Of a DNA stretch of 64,000 bases, positions 41,511-50,594 are shown in pieces. The notes beneath the pieces are model-generated. The model searched no databases. It was not told where the DNA came from and saw nothing but the letters and a program-made list of their open reading frames with translations. How positions within the stretch are numbered: the first letter of the stretch is position 1; every line of letters starts with the position of its first letter. The DNA is from Glycomyces sp. NRRL B-16210. Lineage in GTDB: Bacteria; Actinomycetota; Actinomycetes; Mycobacteriales; Micromonosporaceae. The stretch spans positions 124,001-188,000 of the forward strand of contig NZ_JOGR01000007.1 of assembly GCF_000719515.1 (NCBI RefSeq). Reading direction: 5' to 3'. Position numbers and translations under genes: made by a program.

Positions 41511-43943
41511 CTAGCTGAGGGACTTCTCCACGTGGGAGCCCTTCGCGTCCTTCGTGATCCGGAACCGCACCGGCACCCGCTCGGCCAGTTCCGGCACGTG
41601 CGTCACCAGCCCCACCGTGCGCTCGGCCGACAGCGTCAGCGCCTCCAGCGTCGTCGCCACCGCGTCCAGCGTCTCCGGGTCCAGCGTCCCGAAGCCCTCG
41701 TCGAGGATGATCGACTCCAGGCACGCCCCGTGCCGCGCCAGACTCGCCAACTGGTCGCTCAACGCCAGCGCCAGCGACAGCGAGGCCGCGAACGTCTCGC
41801 CGCCCGACAGGCTCCGCGCCGGTCGCGCCATGTCCGCATCGTGGTGATCGACCACCCAGAAGTCCTGGTCGCGGTAGATCAGGTCGTACTGCCCGCCCGT
41901 GATCTGGTTGAGCATCACCGTCGCGCCCGCCACGAGCTCGTCCAGCGCCTCGCTCAGCAGCCACTCCATGAACCGCCGCGCCTCCAGGTGCGAGGCGAGC
42001 GCCTTCGCGACCTCGGCCTCGTGCGCGAACTTCCGCGTCTCGGCCTCCAGGTCCACGCGCTGGCGCCGCGCCTCGGTCAGCCGGATCGATGCGGCCCGCG
42101 CCGATTCGACCGCCGCCGCGTGCCGGCCGACGTAGTCGCCGCCGGTGCCCGTCCTCGGCACCTCCACGTCGAACTCGCCCAAGGCGACGCGCAGTTCGGT
42201 CCGCAGCGTCCCGGCTCGCCCGTCGAGCGCGTTGAGTTCGGTCCGCGCGGCCTCGCGTTCGGCGGTGGCCCTCTCAAGCGAGGACGCGGCCCAGCCGACC
42301 AGCACGGCCCAGCTCGCGGCGAGGTCGTCGCCCGCCGCGGGCGGCCCGAGCACGGCCACCTGGTCGCGGGCGTGCTGGAACTCCTTCCAGGCCCGCTGCT
42401 GGCGCTCGTCGGCGGCGGCCTTGCGCTTCTCGGCCTCCCGCAGGGCGCGCCTGGCGGCCTTGAGCGCCGCGCCGGTGCCCGCGAGCTGCTGGCGGGTCTC
42501 CTCGGAGGCCGCGCGCTTCGCCTGGAGCGCGGCGGGTTCGCCGACGCCGTCGAGCTTCTTCTTCAGCCGCCGCTCGGCCAGTTGCAGTTCGGTGAGCCGC
42601 TCCTCGTAGTTCTCCAGTTTCGTCTGGAGGGCGACCACGGCGGCCTGCGCGTCCCGGTACTCGGCCGTGGCCGTCCGGGAGGCCTCCTCGGCCTGCTGCA
42701 TGGTCTCCGACAGGTCGTGCTCAGGAACAGTCTCCACCGGGCGGTCGCAGACGGGGCACTCGTCGCCGACCTCGATGCCCGCGCGGAGGGTCCCGGCGAG
42801 TTCGGCCATGCGGATCTTGTGGAGGGCCGCGTGCTGGATCTCGATCTCCTCGCCGGCGGCCTCCTCCAGCTCCTTGGCCTCGGCGTGCTGGTCGCGCAGC
42901 TCCTCGGTCAGCTCGCGCCCGGTCCGCAGCTTCGTCTCGGTCTCGGCGAGTTCGGCCCAGGCCTTGAGCTGGCGTTCGATGAGGGCCAGGTCGAGCCCGT
43001 CGAGGTCGGCGCGGAGCCGCTCGTCCTCGGCTTCGGTCGCCTCGACCTCGGCGGCCTTCGCGGCCACGGCCGCGGTCGCGGCGGCGACCTGCGCGGCGAT
43101 GTCGTCGATCCCGGCGGGCTGCTTGATGTACGTCAGCGACGCCAGGCTCGCCTCGGCCTCGCCGAGCCTCCTGCGGGCGGCCTCGACGGCCGCGGCGAGT
43201 CCGTCGAGCGCGTTCGCCTTGTCCCGCACGGGTTCGGAGAGTTTCTCCAGTTGCTCGACGCGTTCGGCGGCGGCCGCCAGTTCCTCGTCGCTCACCGCGG
43301 GGACCCGCGCGAGCTGCGCCTCCAGGGTCTTCTTGGCGGTGGCCGCGGTGTCCCTCTTGGCGCCGGCGAGCTGCTGGACGCGGCGGTAGACGCTGTGGCC
43401 CAGCAGGTTCTCGAGGATCTTGCGCCGGTCGGCGGGGGAGGCGTGGAGGAACTCGGCGAACTCGCCCTGCGGCAGGAGCACGCACTTGGTGAACTGCTCG
43501 AACGGCAGCCCGATCACCCGCTCGGCGGCGTTTGAGACCTCGCTGGGGCTGCCCGCGAGGGCCTTGCCGAGGCCTTCGACGAGTTCGCCGTCGTCGGCGG
43601 GGTTCACCCCGTCCGGCAGCTGCTCCAGAGCGGCTGTGGTGGTCTTGACCTTGCCGTTGCGGTCGCGCCGCAGGATCCTGGTGGCCACGTAGTTGGTCCC
43701 GGCCGCGGCGAACACGAGCCGCACCCGCCCTTCGGTCGCCGAAGGGGCGATCGCGTTCTGCGTGGTGTTGACCCGCCAGCGGGGCGTGCGCCCGTACAGC
43801 GCGAAGCAGATCGCGTCGAGCACTGTGGACTTGCCCGCGCCGGTCGGGCCGGTGAGCGCGAAGAAGTCGACGTCGGTGAAGTCGAAGGTCTCGGATCCGG
43901 TGTAGGACGCGAAGCCTTGCAGGTCGAGTCGGATCGGGCGCAT
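41511..43943 (-). CDS. sbcC: SbcC/Rad50-type SMC exonuclease ATPase
   Basis: 810 aa, ATG overlapping the sbcD stop (TGATG). Walker A GPTGAGKST is at residues 32-40. Long coiled coils follow on both sides of a zinc hook CPVC (Cys396 and Cys399), then the ABC signature LSGGETFAASLSLALAL and Walker B SIILDEGFGTLD. It is shorter than E. coli SbcC (1048 aa) because of shorter coiled-coil arms, so the hook is closer to the heads. It works with SbcD as an ATP-dependent nuclease at DNA ends and hairpins. Confidence 0.95.
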   Translation of the reverse strand: MRPIRLDLQGFASYTGSETFDFTDVDFFALTGPTGAGKSTVLDAICFALYGRTPRWRVNTTQNAIAPSATEGRVRLVFAAAGTNYVATRILRRDRNGKVKTTTAALEQLPDGVNPADDGELVEGLGKALAGSPSEVSNAAERVIGLPFEQFTKCVLLPQGEFAEFLHASPADRRKILENLLGHSVYRRVQQLAGAKRDTAATAKKTLEAQLARVPAVSDEELAAAAERVEQLEKLSEPVRDKANALDGLAAAVEAARRRLGEAEASLASLTYIKQPAGIDDIAAQVAAATAAVAAKAAEVEATEAEDERLRADLDGLDLALIERQLKAWAELAETETKLRTGRELTEELRDQHAEAKELEEAAGEEIEIQHAALHKIRMAELAGTLRAGIEVGDECPVCDRPVETVPEHDLSETMQQAEEASRTATAEYRDAQAAVVALQTKLENYEERLTELQLAERRLKKKLDGVGEPAALQAKRAASEETRQQLAGTGAALKAARRALREAEKRKAAADERQQRAWKEFQHARDQVAVLGPPAAGDDLAASWAVLVGWAASSLERATAEREAARTELNALDGRAGTLRTELRVALGEFDVEVPRTGTGGDYVGRHAAAVESARAASIRLTEARRQRVDLEAETRKFAHEAEVAKALASHLEARRFMEWLLSEALDELVAGATVMLNQITGGQYDLIYRDQDFWVVDHHDADMARPARSLSGGETFAASLSLALALSDQLASLARHGACLESIILDEGFGTLDPETLDAVATTLEALTLSAERTVGLVTHVPELAERVPVRFRITKDAKGSHVEKSLS

Positions 43944-45097
43944 CAGGACTCCTCGGCGACGGTCTGGGTGTCCGTGTAGAGCTCGGCGAACAGGCCGGCG
44001 ACGGCCGGGTCGTCGTGGCCGTTCTCGGTGAGGTAGGTGGTGAACAGCTCGCCGGGGCTGCGCCCGGACCGCCGCTGGCGCGGCGCGGTGGCGTCGGCGC
44101 GCATGACCGGGTCGATGTGGATCTGGACGGCGCGCGGGAACAGGTCGGCGACCTCGCCGCGGAGTCCGGCGCGGACCGGTTCGGTGACGAACACGCGCAG
44201 CCAGGCCCGTTCGTCGACTTCGGCCTTCGCGAGTTGTTCGAGGCTGCCGCGGACGGTCTGGAGTGGGACGGCCTCGGTGAGCGGGACGGTGCGGGCGTGG
44301 GCGGGGGTCCCGGCGGCCACGTCCACGATCGCGACGCTCGGGGTGTGGTCCTCCTCGCCGAAGTCGACCGCGAGGGGTCCGCCGGAGTAGCGGATCGGGC
44401 AGGGCCCGTTGATCGACTGGGCTTTATGCAGGTGCCCAAGGGCCACATATGAAGTGGTGGGCGGGAAGATCGCGGCGGGCACCGCGTAGTCGGCGACGGT
44501 GTGCACTTCCCGCTCGCCGCCGCCCACTTTGCCGCCGACGACGGTGAGGTGCCCGGTGAACAGGTTGACCTCGTCGGCGGTGAAGCCCTGCGTGAGGGCG
44601 GCGACGAGGCGTCTGAGGTGGTCGGCGTAGTTGGCCTCGGCGCCGGCCGCGCCGAGTTCGAACAGTTCGGCGGCCCGGACCGCGTGCCGCTGGGCGATGA
44701 ACGGCAGGGCGGCGATCCGCCAGCGCTCGCCGCCCTCGGTGGTGCCGGTGACGATGTGGTCGGCGGCCTTGCCGAGGCTGCCGCGCAGGTGGATGCCGGC
44801 GGCGTGGGCCCAGTCCCGCAGGGCGTCGAGCGCCTTGCCGTTGTCGTGGTTGCCGGCGATGACGACGACTTCGGCGCCGGTGCCGTGCAGCGCCGAGAGC
44901 GCGGCGGTCAGGAGTTTCTGGGCCTCGCTGGAGGGCGAGGCGGTGTCGAAGAGGTCCCCGGCGACGATCACCAGGTCCACCGATTCGGCGCGCGCGATGT
45001 CGACGATCTCCTTGAAGACCGCGCGCTGCTCGTCGAGGCGCGAGCGGCCCTTCATGGTGACGCCGACGTGCCAGTCGGAGGTGTGGAGAATCCGCAA
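43943..45097 (-). CDS. sbcD: SbcD/Mre11-type nuclease
   Basis: 384 aa, TTG start with AAGGAG 6 nt upstream. Phosphoesterase motifs in order: HTSDWHVG (Asp8, His10), VAGDLFDTA, IAGNHDNGKA, FTGHLTVVGG and ALGHLHKAQ, which together bind two Mn ions. The C-terminal third is the capping/dimer domain. It is the Mre11 partner of the following sbcC and sits 46 nt after the HerA-like gene. Confidence 0.95.
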   Translation of the reverse strand: MRILHTSDWHVGVTMKGRSRLDEQRAVFKEIVDIARAESVDLVIVAGDLFDTASPSSEAQKLLTAALSALHGTGAEVVVIAGNHDNGKALDALRDWAHAAGIHLRGSLGKAADHIVTGTTEGGERWRIAALPFIAQRHAVRAAELFELGAAGAEANYADHLRRLVAALTQGFTADEVNLFTGHLTVVGGKVGGGEREVHTVADYAVPAAIFPPTTSYVALGHLHKAQSINGPCPIRYSGGPLAVDFGEEDHTPSVAIVDVAAGTPAHARTVPLTEAVPLQTVRGSLEQLAKAEVDERAWLRVFVTEPVRAGLRGEVADLFPRAVQIHIDPVMRADATAPRQRRSGRSPGELFTTYLTENGHDDPAVAGLFAELYTDTQTVAEES

Positions 45098-45143
45098 AGC
45101 TCGCTCCTTCTGGGGTGGTGCCGGTGCTGTCGGTGGTGCTGGT

Positions 45144-46868
45144 CTAGAAGGGGATGTCGTCCTCGTCGTCGCCGAGGTCGAAGGGGTCGACCTTCGCGGT
45201 GGGGGAGACGGCGCGGCCCGACCGGGTGGCGGCGGCCGGGGCGGACCCGGCCTCGGCGGGCCGGGTGGCCCAGGCGGGGAACGGGAAGTTCACCACCAGC
45301 GGGACCGGCAGTTCGGGTTGGGCGACGAACATGGTCCCGGGTTTGGCCATGAGGACCCGCATCCGCTGGGCCTGGGTGAGGAACCCGTACTCGGGCCGGG
45401 TGGCCTCGGCGGCGTCGAGGCGGCCGACGACGCGGATCGCCGAGTTCGAGGCGATCCGGCGCTCCACTTCGGACGCGGTCTGCTGGGCGCCGATGAGGAT
45501 GACCCCGAGGGACCGGCCCCGTTCGGCGATGTCGAGCAGGATGTCCTTGATCGGGCTGGTGCCCTCGCGCGGCGCGTACTTGTTGAGCTCGTCGAGGACC
45601 ACGAACTGGAGCGGGCGGGCGGTGCCGGCCTTCTCCTTGCGCTCGAACTCCGAGCGCAGGACCACGCCGACGACGAACCGCTGCGCCCGGTCGGGCAGGT
45701 TGTGCAGGTCCACGACGGTGACCTGCGCTTCGGAGGTGAGGACGGCGCCCTTCGGCGGCAGGTCGCCGCGGATGAGGCGGCCGATGTCGCGCCCGGAGGC
45801 GATGAGGCGGCGGATGAACGCGTTGACGGTGCCCAGGCCGATGGCCGACCCGGCCCATTCGGTGCGGGTCTCGTCGTCGGCGAGGCGCTCGCAGATGAGG
45901 TTCACGAGGTCGCGGTACGAGGTGAGCAGCTGCCCGTCGACGCTGATCGCGCCGTTGTCCTTGGGGCGGGCCTCCTTGCGCAGCCGCGCGGCGACCTGGT
46001 GGACGACCATCGTGTACTGCTGGCGGTCGTCGTCGCCGTCGGCGAACACGAACGGCAGCAGGCTCAACTGGCAGAACTCCGCGAGCGTCCAATAGAACGC
46101 GTCGACGCCGGTGGACCGGCAGGCGACGTCGGGGACGCCGTTGGCGTCCCCTTCGCGTGGGGGAGCGAGCACCTCGACGGACTTGAACGCGCCCGGTTCC
46201 ATGCCGAGCCGCCGGTAGGCGTCGCGCACGGTCTCGTCGATCTTCGTGTTGTCGTGGTCGAGCAGCAGCAGGTCCTCGCCCTTGACGTTGAAGATGAGCG
46301 CCTTCGTGTTCGACGCCTCGGCCCCGAGCGCGCCGGAGTGCAGCAGCGAGTACAGCAGCCAGGTCGCGAAGGAGGTCTTGGTGGCGACGCCGGAGATCCC
46401 CGAGATCGACACGTGCGCGCCCCTGGTGCCGTCGAGGAAGTCGGGGTTGAGGAACACCGGCTGCCCGTCGCGCGAGAACCCGAGCGGCACTTGGCGGGCC
46501 ATGCCGTCGAAGTACAGGGCCCGGTCGCGGTCCTCGCCGGAGGCGCGCTGGACCTCGGCGCCGGGGCGCGGGGGCACGAACACCTCCGGTTCGACCCGCG
46601 TCACGGTGACCTCGGCGGCCTCCTGGACCTGCGCGGGGAGCAGGCCGCCGGCGATGTCGAACACGTCGGAGTCGAACTGGGCGCCCTCGTGGCGGCTGCG
46701 GACCGCGGTGACCACGCCCGAGATGCGCACGGCCCCGACGCCGGGCACCTGGCGCTCGGTGGTCAGCACGTCGTCGAGCTGGGCGTACGCCTCGGGACCG
46801 ACGCCGACCCAGAAGGACAGGGGCGTCGCGTCCTCCGTGCCGAGCACGCGTCCCACCGATTCACTCAT
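45144..46868 (-). CDS. herA: HerA-like DNA translocase ATPase
   Basis: 574 aa. The N-terminus has the HAS-barrel beginning (VGRVLGTEDATPLSFWVGV). The P-loop GISGVATKTS (residues 157-166) differs from the canonical GxxxxGK[TS] by having Thr before the Lys. Walker B is FVVLDELNKYAP (Asp426, Glu427), and IGAQQTASEVERRIASN follows as the sensor/arginine-finger region, typical of HerA/FtsK hexamers. With NurA, HerA translocates DNA and feeds the nuclease. Located immediately upstream of sbcD and overlapping the RibD-like gene by 8 nt. Confidence 0.85.
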   Translation of the reverse strand: MSESVGRVLGTEDATPLSFWVGVGPEAYAQLDDVLTTERQVPGVGAVRISGVVTAVRSRHEGAQFDSDVFDIAGGLLPAQVQEAAEVTVTRVEPEVFVPPRPGAEVQRASGEDRDRALYFDGMARQVPLGFSRDGQPVFLNPDFLDGTRGAHVSISGISGVATKTSFATWLLYSLLHSGALGAEASNTKALIFNVKGEDLLLLDHDNTKIDETVRDAYRRLGMEPGAFKSVEVLAPPREGDANGVPDVACRSTGVDAFYWTLAEFCQLSLLPFVFADGDDDRQQYTMVVHQVAARLRKEARPKDNGAISVDGQLLTSYRDLVNLICERLADDETRTEWAGSAIGLGTVNAFIRRLIASGRDIGRLIRGDLPPKGAVLTSEAQVTVVDLHNLPDRAQRFVVGVVLRSEFERKEKAGTARPLQFVVLDELNKYAPREGTSPIKDILLDIAERGRSLGVILIGAQQTASEVERRIASNSAIRVVGRLDAAEATRPEYGFLTQAQRMRVLMAKPGTMFVAQPELPVPLVVNFPFPAWATRPAEAGSAPAAATRSGRAVSPTAKVDPFDLGDDEDDIPF

Positions 46869-47628
46869 CGCTTGATCCTCGCAGATACTTCAGGATGAGA
46901 TTGCCCCCGGCTTCGAGGACGTGTCGCAGTTGGAGCGGGCGGGGCGGACCCGCCTCGCGGTGGCCGCCCGCGGCGAGCGCGTGGTCCTCGGCGATGCGGA
47001 TCGGACCGGCCCCCACCAGCAGCGGCGAGAGCGTCAGGTCGAGTTCGTCCACCAGGTCGGCGGCGACGAGGTCGCCGAAGACGTGCGGCCCGCCTTCGCA
47101 CAGGATCTGGCGCAGGCCCCGCTCGCGCAGCGCGGCGACGGCCGCGACCAGGTCCACCGCGCCGGCGCCGGCGCCGATGACGTCGGCGACCGCGCGCAGC
47201 GGCGCGACCTTCGCCTCCGGCAGGTCCGCGGGGCAGACGACGATCGGGCGCCTGGGCGCCTTCGCGAAGATCCCGGAGGCCGGGTCGAGCTCCCCCGAGT
47301 GGGACACGATCGCCATGACCGGCACCTCGGGCAGGCCCTGGGCCCGGCGCCAGGCCATCCGCTCGGGGGAGAGGACCAGCGGCCCGTACCCCTCGGCGCG
47401 GACGGTCCCCGACCCGGCGAGGAGCACGTCGCAGCGGGCCCGCAGGACCTTGAACACCCGCTTGTCCTCTTCACCCGAAAGTGGACCGGAGAGCCCGCCG
47501 AGGGTCGCCGCGCCGTCGGCGCTGGAGACGAAGTTGACCCGCAGCCAGTCGGGAGCGGGCGGCGCGTACGCCGCGTAGACCTCGTCATCGGTCAGTTCAT
47601 CGAGTTCTCGGTACAGCACCTGTGCCAC
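46861..47628 (-). CDS. RibD C-terminal-type pyrimidine reductase
   Basis: 255 aa from a GTG at 47628. TACCTT at 47640-47635 ends 6 nt upstream, so it is probably leaderless; an upstream GTG at 47646 overlaps the box. Features of the RibD_C/dihydrofolate-reductase-like fold: VNFVSSADGAATLGGLSGPL, DVLLAGSGTVRAEGYGPL, LCEGGPHVFGDLVAADLVDEL. It may reduce a riboflavin intermediate or another pterin-like substrate with NADPH; the deaminase domain is missing. First gene of the block that runs into herA. Confidence 0.88.
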   Translation of the reverse strand: MAQVLYRELDELTDDEVYAAYAPPAPDWLRVNFVSSADGAATLGGLSGPLSGEEDKRVFKVLRARCDVLLAGSGTVRAEGYGPLVLSPERMAWRRAQGLPEVPVMAIVSHSGELDPASGIFAKAPRRPIVVCPADLPEAKVAPLRAVADVIGAGAGAVDLVAAVAALRERGLRQILCEGGPHVFGDLVAADLVDELDLTLSPLLVGAGPIRIAEDHALAAGGHREAGPPRPLQLRHVLEAGGNLILKYLRGSSDE

Positions 47629-47748
47629 CGCGCCAAGGTAGCCCACCCCACCGACAACACCGCACCGCGCACCGCGGAGCGAGCGCGACCGGTCTTCGAC
47701 GCGTTCGCGGTCCTGCCGTTCGATGCGGCCCCCTGACGGGCGCTTCCT

Positions 47749-49059
47749 TCAGTCGCCGAGGACCCTTTCGAGGTAGGCGTTGGCGAACCTGCGGTCGGGG
47801 TCGACCGCGTCGCGCACCTTCAGGAAGTCCTCGAAGCGGTCGTAGCGGTCCGCGAGCTTCTTCGCGGTCAGGTCGTGCATCTTCCCCCAGTGCGGGCGCC
47901 CGTCCGCCGCGTCGAAGATCGCCGCGCAGTCCTTGAAGTACGCCTCGTGGTCGTGCCGGTGGTACTGGTGCACCGCCACGTACGCCGTGCGGCGGCCTTG
48001 CGCGGTCGACAGCCAGACGTCGTCGGCCGCCGCGAACCGCACCTCCACCGGGAACGACACCGTGTGCCCCTCGCGCTCGACCATCGCCTTCAGATCCTCC
48101 AGGACCTCCGGCAGCGCCTCGCGCGGCACCGCGTACTCCATCTCCCGGAACACCACCGATCGCGGCGAGGTGAAGACCTTGTGCGACACGTCGGTGTACT
48201 CGCGGGCGCTCCAGACCCGCCCGGCGAGGCGGTTGAGGCCCCGCACCATCCCCGGGAACCGCGTCCCGACCCGGTTGCTCGCCTCGAACAGGGTGTTCTC
48301 GGTGAACTTCCGCGTCCACCAGTTCGCGAGCCTGCCCGGGGCCCGGCTCGGCTCCGACATCGCGTACCGGTTGTTGCACTTGGTCAGCGTCCGGTCGGTG
48401 TGCGGGAACCAGTAGAACTCGAAATGGTCGTTCTCGGCCACGAGCACGTCCAGGCCCTCCAGGACCGCGCCGAGCCGCTCGGGCCGCTCCACGGCCTTGA
48501 GCCGGAACGCCGGGACGCACTGGAGCGTCACCTCGGCGATCACCCCGATCGCCCCCAGGCCCAGCCGCGCGGCGGCGAACAGCTCCGGCCGCACGAACTC
48601 CGTACAATGTACGATCGATCCGTCGCCCTGGACCAGCCGCAGACCCTTGACCTGCCACGCGAAACCCCGGTAGCGGTCGCCCGTCCCGTGCGTCCCGGTC
48701 GAGATCGCCCCCGAGACCGTCTGCCGGTCGATGTCGCCCATGTTCTCCAGCGCCAGCCCGTGCGCGTCGAGGACCTCGTTCAACCGCGCCAGCGTCATGC
48801 CCGCCTCCACGGTCACCACCCCCGTGCGCGAGTCCACCTCGACCACCTGGTCGAGGCCGCCCATGTCGACCTGCACGCCGTCGGCCACGGCGATGCCGCT
48901 GAAGGAGTGGCCGGTGCCGACCGCCTTGACCCGCAGGCCGTCGTTCGCCGCGGCCACCACCGCGGCCGCCAGCTCGCCGGCGCTCACCGGCCTCACGACC
49001 CGGGCCGGATCGGCGCTCTCGGTGCCCGACCAGTTCTGCCAGAGCGAGGTGGTTCCCAT
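47749..49059 (-). CDS. D-arabinono-1,4-lactone oxidase (FAD)
   Basis: 436 aa from an ATG at 49059 with GGAG 8 nt upstream; an ATG at 49074 is the alternative. VAO-type FAD fold: VRPVSAGELAAAVVAAANDG, GTGHSFSGIA (FAD site), DRQTVSGAISTGTHGTG, and the C-terminal ALO motif PHWGKMHDLTAKKL. Enzymes of this type oxidise sugar lactones or alditols with O2. A divergent PLP deaminase/aldolase gene is next to it, a pairing found in Streptomyces. Confidence 0.93.
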   Translation of the reverse strand: MGTTSLWQNWSGTESADPARVVRPVSAGELAAAVVAAANDGLRVKAVGTGHSFSGIAVADGVQVDMGGLDQVVEVDSRTGVVTVEAGMTLARLNEVLDAHGLALENMGDIDRQTVSGAISTGTHGTGDRYRGFAWQVKGLRLVQGDGSIVHCTEFVRPELFAAARLGLGAIGVIAEVTLQCVPAFRLKAVERPERLGAVLEGLDVLVAENDHFEFYWFPHTDRTLTKCNNRYAMSEPSRAPGRLANWWTRKFTENTLFEASNRVGTRFPGMVRGLNRLAGRVWSAREYTDVSHKVFTSPRSVVFREMEYAVPREALPEVLEDLKAMVEREGHTVSFPVEVRFAAADDVWLSTAQGRRTAYVAVHQYHRHDHEAYFKDCAAIFDAADGRPHWGKMHDLTAKKLADRYDRFEDFLKVRDAVDPDRRFANAYLERVLGD

Positions 49060-49201
49060 AGAGGCAGCTCCCATGACGACTCTGCTTCCGTTGCGACGGT
49101 GCTTAGGTTTCGGCGGTTCTTCGGTACGAGGTGCTTCGAGGCGGCGTCGCCGCCGCTGCGACGGTACTGCGGTCCGGCGGCGCCGCTTCCGCGACCGCAC
49201 C

Positions 49202-49243
49202 GGTTGAATATGAGGTGTACTTCACGGTAGCTTTCATTCAACC
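49202..49243. promoter_or_regulatory. Inverted repeat between divergent genes
   Basis: GGTTGAAT (49202-49209) and ATTCAACC (49236-49243) face each other across 26 nt of unusually AT-rich sequence, 28 nt before the deaminase/aldolase start. It may be an operator shared by the divergent pair. Confidence 0.45.
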
Positions 49244-49270
49244 TCACTTGACCTGCGGAAGGGAAGTCGG

Positions 49271-50494
49271 ATGGCCTCACAGGGAGTTTCAGGTGCACCC
49301 GCGGCCGCGGCGGCGGGCGCGCCCGACCACCGCTTCGCCGAGCTCGACCGCGCGACCGCCGGACTCCAGCCGCCGTTCGCCGCGGTCGACCTCGGCGCCT
49401 TCGACACCAACGCGGCGATCCTGCGCCGCAACGCGATCGGCAAACCCCTGCGCCTGGCCAGCAAATCCCTGCGATGTCGCCCGCTCATGCGCCGGGCCCT
49501 CTCCCAGCCCGGATTCAAAGGCGTCCTCGGCTTCACCCTCCCCGAGGCGCTGTGGCTCGCCGAGGAGTTCGAGGACGTGGTCGTCGCCTATCCGACCGCC
49601 GACTCGGACGCCCTGCGCCGCCTCGCCTCCGACGACTCGCTCGCCCGCCGCGTCACCCTCATGGTGGATTCGGTCGAGCACCTCGACTTCCTGCGCCGCC
49701 ACGTCGAGCCGAACCCTTCCCGGCCGCTGCGGCTGTGCCTGGAGATCGACCTCTCCCTGGAGCTGTTCGGCGGCCGCGTCCACATCGGCGCCCACCGCTC
49801 GCCGGTCCGCACCGCCGACCAGGCGATCGCGATGGCCCACGAGATCGACAAGCGCCCGGGCGTGAGCCTCGTCGGCGTCATGGGCTACGAGAGCCAGGTC
49901 GCGGGCGTCCAGGACGCGTTCAGCCCCGTGGTGCGGTTCATCCAGCGCGTCTCCAAGGTCGAGCTGGCCGAGCGCCGCGCCGAGGCCGTCGCGGCCGTGC
50001 GCAGCGTCGCCGACCTCGAATTCGTCAACGGCGGCGGGACCGGCTCGGTCGCCTCGACCGCCGTCGACCCCTCGGTCACCGAGATCGCCGCCGGTTCGGG
50101 CCTGTACTCGCCGGCGCTGTTCGACGGCTACCGGTCGATCCGCCCGCTGCCGGCCGCGTTCTTCGCGCTGCCGGTGGTCCGCCGCCCCAAGCCGGGCATG
50201 ATCACCGCCCTCGGCGGCGGCTGGATCGCCTCCGGCGCGCCCGGCCCCGACCGGCTCCCGAAGCCGGCCTTCCCCGGCGGCCTGCGCTACACCAGGACCG
50301 AAGGCGCCGGTGAAGTCCAGACGCCGCTGCGCGGCCGGGCCGCCGACGGCCTCGCGATCGGCGACCGCGTGTGGATGCGCCACGCCAAGGCCGGGGAACT
50401 GGCCGAACGCGTCAACTCGCTCCACCTCGTCGCCGGCGGCGAGGTCGTCGACGAGGTCCCGACCTACCGCGGCGAAGGCCGCGCCTTCGCCTAG
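49271..50494 (+). CDS. PLP-dependent amino acid deaminase/aldolase (alanine racemase fold)
   Basis: 407 aa, ATG with GGAAGGGAAG upstream. N-terminal alanine-racemase-like barrel with PLP lysine in RLASKSLRCRP; FVNGGGTGSVAST contacts the cofactor phosphate. The C-terminal part (GGGWIASGAPGPDRLPKP, VWMRHAKAGELAERVNSLHL) matches D-threonine aldolase/D-serine dehydratase-like enzymes with a metal-binding His. The actual substrate is not known. Divergent from the lactone oxidase gene. Confidence 0.88.
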   Translation: MASQGVSGAPAAAAAGAPDHRFAELDRATAGLQPPFAAVDLGAFDTNAAILRRNAIGKPLRLASKSLRCRPLMRRALSQPGFKGVLGFTLPEALWLAEEFEDVVVAYPTADSDALRRLASDDSLARRVTLMVDSVEHLDFLRRHVEPNPSRPLRLCLEIDLSLELFGGRVHIGAHRSPVRTADQAIAMAHEIDKRPGVSLVGVMGYESQVAGVQDAFSPVVRFIQRVSKVELAERRAEAVAAVRSVADLEFVNGGGTGSVASTAVDPSVTEIAAGSGLYSPALFDGYRSIRPLPAAFFALPVVRRPKPGMITALGGGWIASGAPGPDRLPKPAFPGGLRYTRTEGAGEVQTPLRGRAADGLAIGDRVWMRHAKAGELAERVNSLHLVAGGEVVDEVPTYRGEGRAFA

Positions 50495-50540
50495 AACGCG
50501 AGCAGCCCTTCGCCTTCCACAGTGAGCGCGAATTTGCACG

Positions 50541-50585
50541 AACAAGGGCCCGGAGGGACGGTCACCCTCCCTCCGGGCCCCTGTT
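50541..50585. terminator. Bidirectional terminator
   Basis: An 18-bp stem with one mismatch (50541-50558 with 50568-50585) and a 9-nt loop between convergent genes. Confidence 0.85.
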
Positions 50586-50594
50586 CGTCGTGCC

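Noticed and set aside
40481..47628. Phage-defence island built on HerA
   Set aside because: No SIR2, DUF4297 or other effector, integrase or mobile gene is adjacent, and codon use is like the neighbours. A repair role is the simpler reading, though defence is not excluded.
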